35,170 nucleotides of DNA from Terriglobia bacterium (GTDB taxonomy: Bacteria; Acidobacteriota; Terriglobia; Terriglobales; Acidobacteriaceae): the NCBI GenBank assembly GCA_020073395.1, contig JAIQFF010000038.1, positions 1 to 35,170 of the forward strand. Reading direction: 5' to 3'. Positions 14,487 through 22,862 of this stretch are shown piece after piece (the first letter of the stretch is position 1; every line of letters starts with the position of its first letter). A model generated the notes under the pieces. The model searched no databases and was not told the DNA's origin. It worked only from the letters and a program-made list of their open reading frames with translations. The position numbers and the translations under genes are program-made.

Positions 14487-16445
14487 TTAATTGCTCCCCT
14501 TAAGATATTTATCAAACCACTCGACCGAGCGCCGGATCGAATCGATCTGGTTCTCCCGTTTTTCGAAGCCGTGACCTTCGTTGGCGTAGTAGTGCGCGTC
14601 CACGGTTTTGCCGTCTTTCTTCAGCAGCTCGACGACCTGTTCCGCCTCTTCCCTGGGAACGCGGGGATCGTTCTCCCCTTGCAGGACCAGCAATGGCGCC
14701 TTCGCATTATGGAGGTAAGTGATGGGAGAAGCCGCATCGTAGGTGGCGCGATCTTTCACGGGATCGCCCAACAGGCTCTTCTCATACTCCTGCAGCATCG
14801 CGTCTTCATGCTGCAGCATGGTCATCCAGTTGATGATGCCGAAGAGTTCCACGCCCGCAGCCCAAACGTCCGGAGACCGGCCGATGGCCATCAGAGTCAT
14901 GAATCCGCCGTACGAGCCGCCGGTGATTCCAATCTTTTTCGGATTGACGTAACCGGTGGCTTCGAGGAATTTGGCGGCGTAAACCTCATCCTGCAGATCT
15001 CCGCCGCCCAGGTCCTGGTAGTTGGCTTTTTGAAAGTCGATGCCGTAGCCGGTGGAGCCACGCACGTTGGGAGCAATGCAGATGTATCCCCGGGAAACGT
15101 AGGCTGCGATCCGCGGGCTCCAGTAATCCTGAGACTGTCCGGTCGGCCCGCCGTGGGGCAGGACCAGCGCGGGGTTCGAGCTGTCGCGTTTGAAATTAAA
15201 CGGGACCCACAGCAACGCGCTGATGGTTTTTCCGTCGAATGATTTGTAGCTTACGATCTGCGAGGGCGGCCGCGGGGCGGAGTTCAGGCTGGCAATGACG
15301 GAATAGGTGAGCTGTTTCGGTTTCCGCGAAACCAGATCATAAACCCAGAAGTCCGCCGGCTCGACCGAACTCTCGTGCGACAGGAGCAAGCGGTCCCCGG
15401 AAGACGAAAACGAGGTTGGGAAAGCGGCAAAGGCGTTCACGCCGCCCGCGACCGGAATTTTCTCAGACTCTGTCGTGGCCGTGTCTCCGAGGTATACATC
15501 TGAGCGGCCGTCGGCGTTGATGGCGTAGGTGAAGCGCTTGCCGTCGGGCGAGAAGTCACCCGCAGAGGCCTCCCATTTGGTGTCCGTGACCCAGGTGAGC
15601 TTCTTGCTCGCGATATCCAGGAGCGCGACGTTCTGGTAGCCGCTCCTGGCGTTGGATGTGATCAAGAGCGTCCGCCCGTCCTTGGATAAGGAAGATGCCG
15701 TATTGAGCGCCTTGCCCTGATGCAGGGTCAAATTCGTGGCGTTTCCACTCGCTATATCGATGGCGTAAATATCAGCGTCAGTAAAGCTGACTTCCAAGCG
15801 GTTGGCGTAAAGTGTTTTTCCGTCAGGGCTCCAAGCCACGGATTGCCACAGATGGTTCGGTGTACTCTCGTGAGTGAGCAGCGTCACCTTGCGCGTGGCC
15901 CAATCCATCAGCGCAATGTTGTAAACCGTGGCTTCCTTGGGCTTGTGGTTCAGGGCGACGGTCTTACCGTCGGGCGACCAGCGCGGGCCCTCTTCGCGAA
16001 TCTCGGGAGTGTTGGTCAGATTGATCGCTTCGCCGCCCTCGCTCGGAATAGCGAAAATGTCCCAAAGCTCGTTGCCGGCAGTGTCCTGCTGAAAGAGGAT
16101 CCACTTGCCGTCAGGCGACCAGGTTTCGCTATATTGCCGGTCATCGGACTGCGCCAGCTGAATCGGCCATCCGCCGTTTGCGTTCACCTTCCACAAATTT
16201 GAGCGGCCAGATATGTCGGTGGTGAAGACAATCTCGTTGCCGCCTGGCGACCAGGATGCGCTGGACACCGAGCGCGTGAAATAGAGATCGTCAATCGGAA
16301 TGGGACGGGCATTTGGATTGGAGGCTGAGACGATCGTCCGGGCATCGGTGATTGTCCTCGTGTCCGGGCCTGAGGACTGCGCGATTGTGAGAGCGCACAC
16401 AAAGAGAAGGAAGAAAGGAGAACAGGTGCTCCGCAAAGATTTCAT
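14487..16445 (-). CDS. Secreted S9 family peptidase (prolyl oligopeptidase / DPP-like)
   Basis: The protein has 652 aa. A signal peptide covers residues 1-23 or so. Residues ~45-400 form a TolB/WD-like propeller, with repeated phrases such as WSPDGKWILF, WSPDGKTVAL and FSPDGKRFTY. An alpha/beta-hydrolase domain follows. The triad is Ser511 (GGSYGGFM), Asp593 (GENDPRVP) and His625 (NEGHGF), complete and in the usual order. It should cleave peptides, often after proline or as an acyl-aminopeptidase, in the periplasm or outside. It is last in the minus-strand block, 112 bp after the Tat-exported CRTAC1 gene; cotranscription is possible but not shown. Confidence 0.92.
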   Translation of the reverse strand: MKSLRSTCSPFFLLFVCALTIAQSSGPDTRTITDARTIVSASNPNARPIPIDDLYFTRSVSSASWSPGGNEIVFTTDISGRSNLWKVNANGGWPIQLAQSDDRQYSETWSPDGKWILFQQDTAGNELWDIFAIPSEGGEAINLTNTPEIREEGPRWSPDGKTVALNHKPKEATVYNIALMDWATRKVTLLTHESTPNHLWQSVAWSPDGKTLYANRLEVSFTDADIYAIDIASGNATNLTLHQGKALNTASSLSKDGRTLLITSNARSGYQNVALLDIASKKLTWVTDTKWEASAGDFSPDGKRFTYAINADGRSDVYLGDTATTESEKIPVAGGVNAFAAFPTSFSSSGDRLLLSHESSVEPADFWVYDLVSRKPKQLTYSVIASLNSAPRPPSQIVSYKSFDGKTISALLWVPFNFKRDSSNPALVLPHGGPTGQSQDYWSPRIAAYVSRGYICIAPNVRGSTGYGIDFQKANYQDLGGGDLQDEVYAAKFLEATGYVNPKKIGITGGSYGGFMTLMAIGRSPDVWAAGVELFGIINWMTMLQHEDAMLQEYEKSLLGDPVKDRATYDAASPITYLHNAKAPLLVLQGENDPRVPREEAEQVVELLKKDGKTVDAHYYANEGHGFEKRENQIDSIRRSVEWFDKYLKGSN

Positions 16446-16557
16446 TCCGACCTCATTTGAAGTGATGTAGTGCAGATGGTCGTGTGTAATCCGCGGTCGA
16501 AATTGTACACCGTGGGGGCGTGCCTAATAGTCGGGCGCGATATCCAGGTGAACGGAG

Positions 16558-18333
16558 CTATTTGGCTTTGGGTTTGACCGTCCCGACGATGCCGCTGCCT
16601 TCACGAATCGTGAGTATCTGGTTGGCCTTCACCTGAGTGAAGCGTTCGATCTTCTGTGTCGTCGGCCACTTCACTTCGATGGCATCCACGGTCTGGGCCT
16701 TGCCCAGGCCGAAGTGAAGGCGCAGATCGCACTGCGACATCACGCTGGAGCCGCTGTGGACTTCATCCATCTGGGTATGGTTGCCCGTCACCACGCGCAC
16801 CCGGGCGCCGATGGCGGTGCGATTGCACTTGGTGCCGATCAGCTTGATCTTGATCCAATTCTGCAGGTTGCCACCGTCGTTGCGCAGCAGCGACGGTAAG
16901 TCATTCATGTTCAAAATAACTGCGTCGATATCGCCATCGTTGTCGTAGTCGCCGAAAGCGGCGCCGCGGCTGGAGAAGAGCTCGGTAATGCCCGGACCGG
17001 ATTCAGATGAGACGTCCTTGAACCGGCCATTGCCCAGGTTCTTGTACAGCAGGCGCGGGTTCTTGAAAGTCTGCCCGATATCGTGGCCTTCGATCTCCGG
17101 GTAGACGTGTCCATTGATCTGCATGAGGTCGGGCCAGCCATCGTTGTCGTAGTCGAGGAAGCCGCAACCCCAGGCGACGTAGCGGTTGTTGATGCCAATG
17201 CCGGATGAAAAGGTGACGTCGGTAAAGGTTCCATCGCCGTTGTTGTGATAGAGGTTGCAAGTGTCATCGGCGAAGTTGGTTTTGAAAATGTCGAACCAGC
17301 CGTCGCAATCATAGTCACCGACCGCCACGCCCATGCCGGCCTGCTCGTGGCCATTGTCGCTGTAAGCGCATCCCGCGAGGACGGCGATATCGGTGAAGGT
17401 GCCGTCGTGATTGTTGCGGAACAGCATACTGGGTTGCGAGTCCACCGCCACGTAAATGTCCGGCCAGCCGTCGTTGTCAAAATCATAAGAGACCGCAGTG
17501 ATGGAATAGCGGGGGCCGGGCTTCAGGATGCCCGACTTCTCCGAGACGTCGGTAAAAGTTCCGTCACCATTATTGTGATAAAGCACGTTAGTGTCGCCGG
17601 GCAGGCCGCGGGGACCGCACATCACGGGGATGCCCTTCCACTGGCACATGGGATCGTTGGCCGAGGGGGCTTTCGCTGGATCGAGTCTGATGTAGTTACA
17701 GACGAAGAGGTCGAGGCGCCCGTCGCGGTCGTAGTCAAGCCAGGTGCAGCCGGCTCCCCAGCGGAATTGTTCGTCGTAAACCCCCGCCTTGCGCGTGACC
17801 TCGGTAAAGGTCCCGTCGCCGTTGTTGTGGAACAGGATGTTGTGTCCCCAGAAGCAGCAGAACAGATCGTCCCAGCCGTCGTTGTCATAGTCACCGACAC
17901 AGATGCCGGTCTGCCAGCCGGTACGCCCCAGGCCAGAGTTTTCCGTGACGTCGGTGAAGGTGCCGTCACGGTTATTTTTGTATAGATGCGAAGTTGGAGC
18001 CTTGCCAGGCGGCCAGTTGGCGTCGAGGCGCGTGCCGTTGGTGAAATAAATGTCGAGCCAGCCGTCGTTGTCGTAGTCGAAGAAGGCCAGGCCGCTGCCT
18101 TTGGCTTCGATGATGTAGCGCTTATGATCGACCGCGCCCCAGACGTTGGGAGTGTTCAAGCCGGCTTCGCGAGCCACGTCCACGAACGTGACCGGGGAAG
18201 CGGCGGCCAGAGTCGCGGCGGTTGCCTGGAGGGAATTCCCCCACTTCCAAAGTGGCGTAGTCAGCGCGTCCAGCAGCGTGCTGCCGAGGACGATCAGGGA
18301 GGAGCCCAGGAAATGGCGTCGCGGAAGATTCAT
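16558..18333 (-). CDS. Tat-exported CRTAC1 family protein (FG-GAP/VCBS plus ASPIC/UnbV)
   Basis: The protein has 591 aa. It begins MNLPRRHFLGSS, a twin-arginine motif followed by a hydrophobic stretch, so it should be exported folded. Seven Ca2+-binding loops of the DxDxDGxxD type occur (at about 86, 148, 200, 284, 340, 394 and 462), alternating with YHNNGDGTFTDV blocks: the blades of an integrin-like beta propeller. Residues ~508-576 (IGARVRVVTG, SQCDLRLHFGLGKA, VKWPTT) form the ASPIC/UnbV domain. Such proteins are presumed extracellular binding or scaffold modules; no enzymatic activity is known to me. It is one of three related genes in this block. Confidence 0.9.
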   Translation of the reverse strand: MNLPRRHFLGSSLIVLGSTLLDALTTPLWKWGNSLQATAATLAAASPVTFVDVAREAGLNTPNVWGAVDHKRYIIEAKGSGLAFFDYDNDGWLDIYFTNGTRLDANWPPGKAPTSHLYKNNRDGTFTDVTENSGLGRTGWQTGICVGDYDNDGWDDLFCCFWGHNILFHNNGDGTFTEVTRKAGVYDEQFRWGAGCTWLDYDRDGRLDLFVCNYIRLDPAKAPSANDPMCQWKGIPVMCGPRGLPGDTNVLYHNNGDGTFTDVSEKSGILKPGPRYSITAVSYDFDNDGWPDIYVAVDSQPSMLFRNNHDGTFTDIAVLAGCAYSDNGHEQAGMGVAVGDYDCDGWFDIFKTNFADDTCNLYHNNGDGTFTDVTFSSGIGINNRYVAWGCGFLDYDNDGWPDLMQINGHVYPEIEGHDIGQTFKNPRLLYKNLGNGRFKDVSSESGPGITELFSSRGAAFGDYDNDGDIDAVILNMNDLPSLLRNDGGNLQNWIKIKLIGTKCNRTAIGARVRVVTGNHTQMDEVHSGSSVMSQCDLRLHFGLGKAQTVDAIEVKWPTTQKIERFTQVKANQILTIREGSGIVGTVKPKAK

Positions 18334-18346
18334 AGAGAGGCGGTCA

Positions 18347-18367
18347 TCAGTTTTCAGTCCTCAGTCA
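18347..18367. repeat. 7-nt tandem repeat, three units (TCAGTYY)
   Basis: TCAGTTT, TCAGTCC and TCAGTCA lie in the spacer between the two CRTAC1 genes. The period is the same as in the arrays around imuA, but the unit differs. Confidence 0.5.
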
Positions 18368-18401
18368 CTACCGGTGATGATCCGTTGGTTGGAAGCAAAA
18401 T

Positions 18402-18445
18402 CCCCACCCTGTCTTTCCCAAAGAACGGGGAAGACGAGGGTGGGG
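18402..18445. repeat. Imperfect inverted repeat between CRTAC1 genes
   Basis: CCCCACCCTGTCTT faces AAGACGAGGGTGGGG across a 15-nt loop. The arms match except for one bulged base. It could be a terminator or mRNA stabiliser between the two genes, or an intergenic repeat copy. Confidence 0.55.
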
Positions 18446-18469
18446 CACCCATCTTGTTCTTCGTCTTCT

Positions 18470-20239
18470 TCATTTGCGGGGGACCTTCGGGAATTTGCGC
18501 GGCACGATTCCTGTGCCTTCTTTGACGGCGATGATCTGGTCGACGGGGACATTGGTCAGCCGGTCGATCTGTCCGCTCGGCCACGTAATTTCCAGCGAAT
18601 CGACTTTTGTACGTTTGCCCAGTCCGAACTGGATTCGCGGGTCGCTGGCCGACATGTAACTCATGCCGCCCTTGGCCTGCTCCACGTGGACCGAGCCTTC
18701 GGTGGTCAGCTTCAGCGACGCGCCGACGCCGTCGCGGTTGGAACGCGTCCCGATCAATAGCACTTCCAGCCAGTGGTTGGCGTTCCCGCCGTCGTTGCGC
18801 AGGAGCGAGGGATAATCGCCGCGGTTGTTGGTGGCGATGTCGATGTCGCCGTCATTGTCGAAGTCGGCGGTCGCCAGGCCGCGTCCGGCGATGGGCCTCA
18901 TGAAGTCAGGGCCCAGGGACTCCGACGCTTTTTCGAACTGACCTTTGCCCAGGTTCCGGAACATCAGCAGCGGTTCTTTGTAAGACACTTCGCCGTGGTA
19001 GAGCTGGATGTTATCCAGCATGGCGCCGTTCAATTGCAGAATGTCGGGCCAACCATCGTTGTCGTAGTCCAGAAACTTCATGGCCACGCCGCTAAGCAGG
19101 ACGGCCTTGTTTCCAATGCCGGAGCGGAAGGTTTCGTCAACGAAAGTCCCATCGTGATTATTGTGGTAGAGGCGATTCAATTCGAAATCGAGGTGGGTGA
19201 CGTAGACGTCCTGCCAGCCGTCGCCGTCAACGTCGGCGGCGTCGATGCCCATCCCGGCCTCGTAACGTCCGTCCTCGCTCGCTGCCATGCCGGAGATCAG
19301 CGACACGTCCTCAAAAGTTCCGTTGTGCTTATTGATAAATAGAAAATTGGGCCAGGTATCGTTGGCGATGGCAATGTCAGTCCAGCCGTCGTTGTTGAAG
19401 TCAGCCAGGACCACGCCCATGCCCTTGGATTCGGGCTTGCCCACGCCGGACGCATCACTCACGTCAGTGAACGTGCCGTCATGATTGTTGTGGTAGAGCT
19501 TGGTCTTCTGTCCTTTGTAGTTTCCGGGATGGCAGTAGGAACGGTAGCCGGGGCGGCGTTCGCCGCACCACAGGTTGTTCTTCGGCGACCACTCGATGTA
19601 GTTGGTGACCAGCAGGTCGAGCCATCCGTCTTTGTCGTAGTCAAACCATCCGGCGCTGGCCGACCATCCGTCTTTGTCTGCTACTCCGGCCTTGGCGGTG
19701 ACGTCGGTAAAAGTCCCATCGCCGTTGTTGTGATAAAGGATAGCGCTGCCGTAGCCGGTCACGTAGAGGTCGGGATAGCCATCGTTGTCGAAGTCTCCGA
19801 CGGCAACCCCCTGCCCGTAGTGTCCCGCACCTCCCACGCCGGCTTTTTCGGTGACGTCAGTAAAAGTTTCGTCACCGTTATTGTGATAAAGAGCGCTGCG
19901 CAGAGGCTGGGGTGGCTTGTAGATGTCGGTAGCCGCCGATTGCACGAAATACAGGTCCATGAGCCCGTCCTGATCGTAGTCGAGCCAGGCAACGCCGGTG
20001 CCCATGGTTTCGAGATAATACTTTTCGTCAGTGGCAGTGCCATCCTGAAGGAAAGTGATTCCGGCGGCCTGTCGGACGTCGGTGTAGCGGACGGGAACGC
20101 GGTCGTCTGCTGTTTTCGGAGGCTGGACTGCGAAGGCTATTGTGGCGAGGGCCGTTCCGACTATCACGATCAGCGCCAGGACTACGAGGCCACCAGCTCC
20201 GAAACCAGATTCCTTGCTCGTTTTCGATTTCTCCCGCAT
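18470..20239 (-). CDS. Membrane-anchored CRTAC1 family protein
   Basis: The protein has 589 aa. A basic N-terminus and one membrane helix (residues ~14-37) replace the Tat signal of its neighbour, so it probably stays tethered to the inner membrane, or is released if the helix is cut. Propeller motifs include DYDQDGLMD (87), DFDNDGYPD (149), DYDKDGWLD (200), DFNNDGWTD (280), DVDGDGWQD (336), DYDNDGWPD (391) and DFDNDGDID (459). ASPIC/UnbV lies at ~503-572 (VGASLKLTTEG, IQFGLGKRTKVDSLEITWP). It shares the overall plan of the 16558-18333 protein, but the sequences have diverged well away from the motifs, so this is an old duplication. It begins 24 bp after the TPR gene. Confidence 0.9.
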   Translation of the reverse strand: MREKSKTSKESGFGAGGLVVLALIVIVGTALATIAFAVQPPKTADDRVPVRYTDVRQAAGITFLQDGTATDEKYYLETMGTGVAWLDYDQDGLMDLYFVQSAATDIYKPPQPLRSALYHNNGDETFTDVTEKAGVGGAGHYGQGVAVGDFDNDGYPDLYVTGYGSAILYHNNGDGTFTDVTAKAGVADKDGWSASAGWFDYDKDGWLDLLVTNYIEWSPKNNLWCGERRPGYRSYCHPGNYKGQKTKLYHNNHDGTFTDVSDASGVGKPESKGMGVVLADFNNDGWTDIAIANDTWPNFLFINKHNGTFEDVSLISGMAASEDGRYEAGMGIDAADVDGDGWQDVYVTHLDFELNRLYHNNHDGTFVDETFRSGIGNKAVLLSGVAMKFLDYDNDGWPDILQLNGAMLDNIQLYHGEVSYKEPLLMFRNLGKGQFEKASESLGPDFMRPIAGRGLATADFDNDGDIDIATNNRGDYPSLLRNDGGNANHWLEVLLIGTRSNRDGVGASLKLTTEGSVHVEQAKGGMSYMSASDPRIQFGLGKRTKVDSLEITWPSGQIDRLTNVPVDQIIAVKEGTGIVPRKFPKVPRK

Positions 20240-20263
20240 TCTCGTCTGGTTTCCCGTGGGCTC

Positions 20264-22816
20264 TTAGAGGGTCCGGTCAGCCAGCGACAGCGCCAGCTGA
20301 AGTAATTGCTGCCGGGCAGCCATCGACATGGGTTCCTGGGCGGAAGAAGACTTGGCCGGGGCCCGGGACAGCACTTCTTCAATCCGATTTACATCCAGGC
20401 CGCCGGCGCTGCTCCCTTTGAAACGGTTCAGCACTTCGCGGGCCTTGGCGATTTGTCCAGTTTGATAATAAAAAACGCCGAGCGTGGAGTAGCTTCCCGG
20501 CCACTCGGGCAAGAGGTCCACGGCGCGCTCCAGTCGTTCGGCGGCTTGCACGGTGTTGCCTTCGAGCACCGAGACAATTCCCAAGCCCCAGAGGATCTTG
20601 CCGGAACCCGGAATTCGGGCCAGACCTTTCTGCAGCGTCATTTTCGCGCCCGCGACATCTTTTTCGCGTAACTGGACCAGAGTGAGTGAGAGGTAATACT
20701 GGTCGTTGTCGGGATTTCTGGCAATCGCATCGCGGAAGATTTCGGCGGCCCGGGCAGTCTCTCCCAGATGAGCGTGAATGTCTCCGAGCAGGGCCAGGAA
20801 GGCCGCGTCCTGCTGACCTATGGCCGAAACTTGCTGGGCAGCTTCGAGTGCCTGGGCGTAAGCGCCCTTTCGGAAATAAGCATCGGCCAGGTCGAATTTT
20901 ATGTCGTCGGAGTCTGGACTGGCGCGCAACGCCGTCTGGAAGTGCTGGATGGCGTCGTCGTACAAGTGGAAGCGTGCGAGCAGCACGCCTACTCCGGTCT
21001 GAGTGCGATAGTCGCCCGAACTCAACTGGTCAAGTTGCGCGATCGTGTTGCGGGCTTCCTCGACCTTTCCCAGTTTCAGATACGCTTCCGCCAGCAGGTA
21101 GAGGTCTTGCGGACGGTCGGGATGCTTCTGGATCTGCGCCGTCAGTTCGGTCAAATCCAGTTGCGTCCGCTCCTGAGGCGCAAGGTTGGAGCGGTTATCC
21201 AGGTAATCAAAGAGATGCTGATAAGGATACGGACCCGCTGACGCGTCTTTGGAAAGGGTCTGAAATACATTCAAGTCCCGCTGCGCCGCCTCCGTCTGAT
21301 GGAGGCTGCGCTCGACCATGGCGAGCTTGTAATACCCGGCTGCGGGATTGCGGCTGACCTTCACATATCTTCGCAGCAGGGTCGCTGCCTCCTCAAATTT
21401 CTTATCGGTGACTCGCAGGTTTGCCAACTCCAGCAGCGCGTCGGAGAGGTCGGGGTTTGAACGGAGCGCGGCCTGGAAGAGTTGTTCCGCGGCGGCCTGA
21501 TTTCCCTGCCGTCCCTCGATGTATCCCATGTTGAAGAGGCAGGAAGCGTTGTGCGGGTCCAGCTTGAGACCCTGCTCGAAATATTTCCTGGCTTCATCGA
21601 AGCGTCCCAGATGCCGGTAAGAGAGTCCCATAAAGACGTAGGAGCGCGCTGACGGGTCCAGTTCAATCAGGGACTTGAACTCGTCGATGGCCTTTTCGGT
21701 CTTTCCGGACATGAAATAGCTCTCGCCCAGAGCGGCGTGCAGATCGGCCCTCTTGGGGGCGATTTTCACGCCGGATTCGAGGAGCGGGATCGCATCCTCG
21801 AAATAATTCTGCGTCATGCTGACCCGGGCCAGCAGAAAGATGACATCAGTATTTTCCGGCGCAAGCTTGTGGGCGCGGACCAGGAGGTCCAGGGCATCCA
21901 CTACTTTGGTCTGTTCGGAATAGACCCGCGCCATCAGGTAAAGAGTTTCAGGCGAGTCAGGCTTCAGTTTCAGAGCCCGGTTCAACACCAGTTCAGCTTT
22001 CTTGTATTCCGCGCTCTGCAGATAGACTTGCCCCAGGTTAAATAGGATCTCAAAAGTCTCCGGCTGCAGGGCACTGGCTTTCTCCAGTTCCAGTTGAGCC
22101 GCCGGGTACTGCTTTGCTCCCGCCAGCAACACACCCAGAGTGAAGTGCAGTTGAACATCATCTCTCTTCGTGACGGAAAGCTCCCGCGCCAGCTTCAAAC
22201 CTTCGGCTGTCCGTCCGGCTTGAAAGTAAGCGCGGACGAGGTTGAAACGAGTCGCCTCGTCCGCCGGGCGCACCCGTCGAAGGTGGGGAATGGCCTCGGC
22301 CGGCAAACGGCGGGCCATCAGGACGAGGCCAAGATTGTAGTTGGCCTCGCGGTTGCCAGGATCAACCCGCAAGACCTGGCCAAACTCTTTTTCCGCCAGG
22401 TCGAATTTTTCCTGAGCGACGTAAACGTTCCCTAGGTTGTTATGAGTCCGAGCGGAATCGGGATCGAGCTTCAGCGCATGCTGAAACGCTTCCAGAGCGT
22501 TGTCATAGTCTTTCTCGCTGCCGTATGCGATTCCCAGCAAGTTGTAACCTTCCACGCTGGAGGGATTGAGCTTGAGTTGCTCCTCAATTTCAACTTTTGC
22601 TTCAGCGACAGAGCCCTGGCGCAGCAGGGTCTCAGCCTCAAGGAAAGGCGATGGGGCTTTCGAAACTGGCCTGGCAGCGCTCCGGACGGGAGGGGATTGC
22701 TGCCCCGCCGACCCTGCAACAAAAAAGAAAACGATAGCGAACGCGAGAGTGCAGCCCATTCCAGGCCTGCGGCGCGTGTTGCTGGGCGAATGCTGAAATG
22801 AGGCGCCGATGACCAT
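20264..22816 (-). CDS. Exported large TPR repeat protein
   Basis: The protein has 850 aa from the ATG at 22816. An ATG at 22756 gives a shorter form starting MGCTLAFAIVFFFVAGSAG, which is an even cleaner signal peptide. The frame opens further upstream, but that part overlaps the preceding gene. Nearly the whole mature protein consists of 34-residue TPR units (GYNLLGIAYGSEKDYDNALE, HNNLGNVYVAQEKFDLAEKE and many more), probably near twenty. These would form a long superhelix in the periplasm for protein binding. No catalytic domain is seen. It lies 46 bp after the fusion gene and 24 bp before the next CRTAC1 gene, so these three are almost certainly one operon. Confidence 0.85.
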   Translation of the reverse strand: MVIGASFQHSPSNTRRRPGMGCTLAFAIVFFFVAGSAGQQSPPVRSAARPVSKAPSPFLEAETLLRQGSVAEAKVEIEEQLKLNPSSVEGYNLLGIAYGSEKDYDNALEAFQHALKLDPDSARTHNNLGNVYVAQEKFDLAEKEFGQVLRVDPGNREANYNLGLVLMARRLPAEAIPHLRRVRPADEATRFNLVRAYFQAGRTAEGLKLARELSVTKRDDVQLHFTLGVLLAGAKQYPAAQLELEKASALQPETFEILFNLGQVYLQSAEYKKAELVLNRALKLKPDSPETLYLMARVYSEQTKVVDALDLLVRAHKLAPENTDVIFLLARVSMTQNYFEDAIPLLESGVKIAPKRADLHAALGESYFMSGKTEKAIDEFKSLIELDPSARSYVFMGLSYRHLGRFDEARKYFEQGLKLDPHNASCLFNMGYIEGRQGNQAAAEQLFQAALRSNPDLSDALLELANLRVTDKKFEEAATLLRRYVKVSRNPAAGYYKLAMVERSLHQTEAAQRDLNVFQTLSKDASAGPYPYQHLFDYLDNRSNLAPQERTQLDLTELTAQIQKHPDRPQDLYLLAEAYLKLGKVEEARNTIAQLDQLSSGDYRTQTGVGVLLARFHLYDDAIQHFQTALRASPDSDDIKFDLADAYFRKGAYAQALEAAQQVSAIGQQDAAFLALLGDIHAHLGETARAAEIFRDAIARNPDNDQYYLSLTLVQLREKDVAGAKMTLQKGLARIPGSGKILWGLGIVSVLEGNTVQAAERLERAVDLLPEWPGSYSTLGVFYYQTGQIAKAREVLNRFKGSSAGGLDVNRIEEVLSRAPAKSSSAQEPMSMAARQQLLQLALSLADRTL

Positions 22817-22862
22817 CTCCCGATATTTCTCCGCGGGCACTTTGATTACAGGTGTCAAAAGC

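Noticed and set aside
14379-15242. Plus-strand frame of 287 codons antisense to the S9 peptidase
   Set aside because: The peptidase has a full catalytic triad on the other strand; this frame has no recognisable features and starts inside a hairpin repeat.
17245-18525. Plus-strand open frames across the Tat-exported CRTAC1 gene
   Set aside because: Same cause: antisense of repeated propeller codons, with no start signal or domain.
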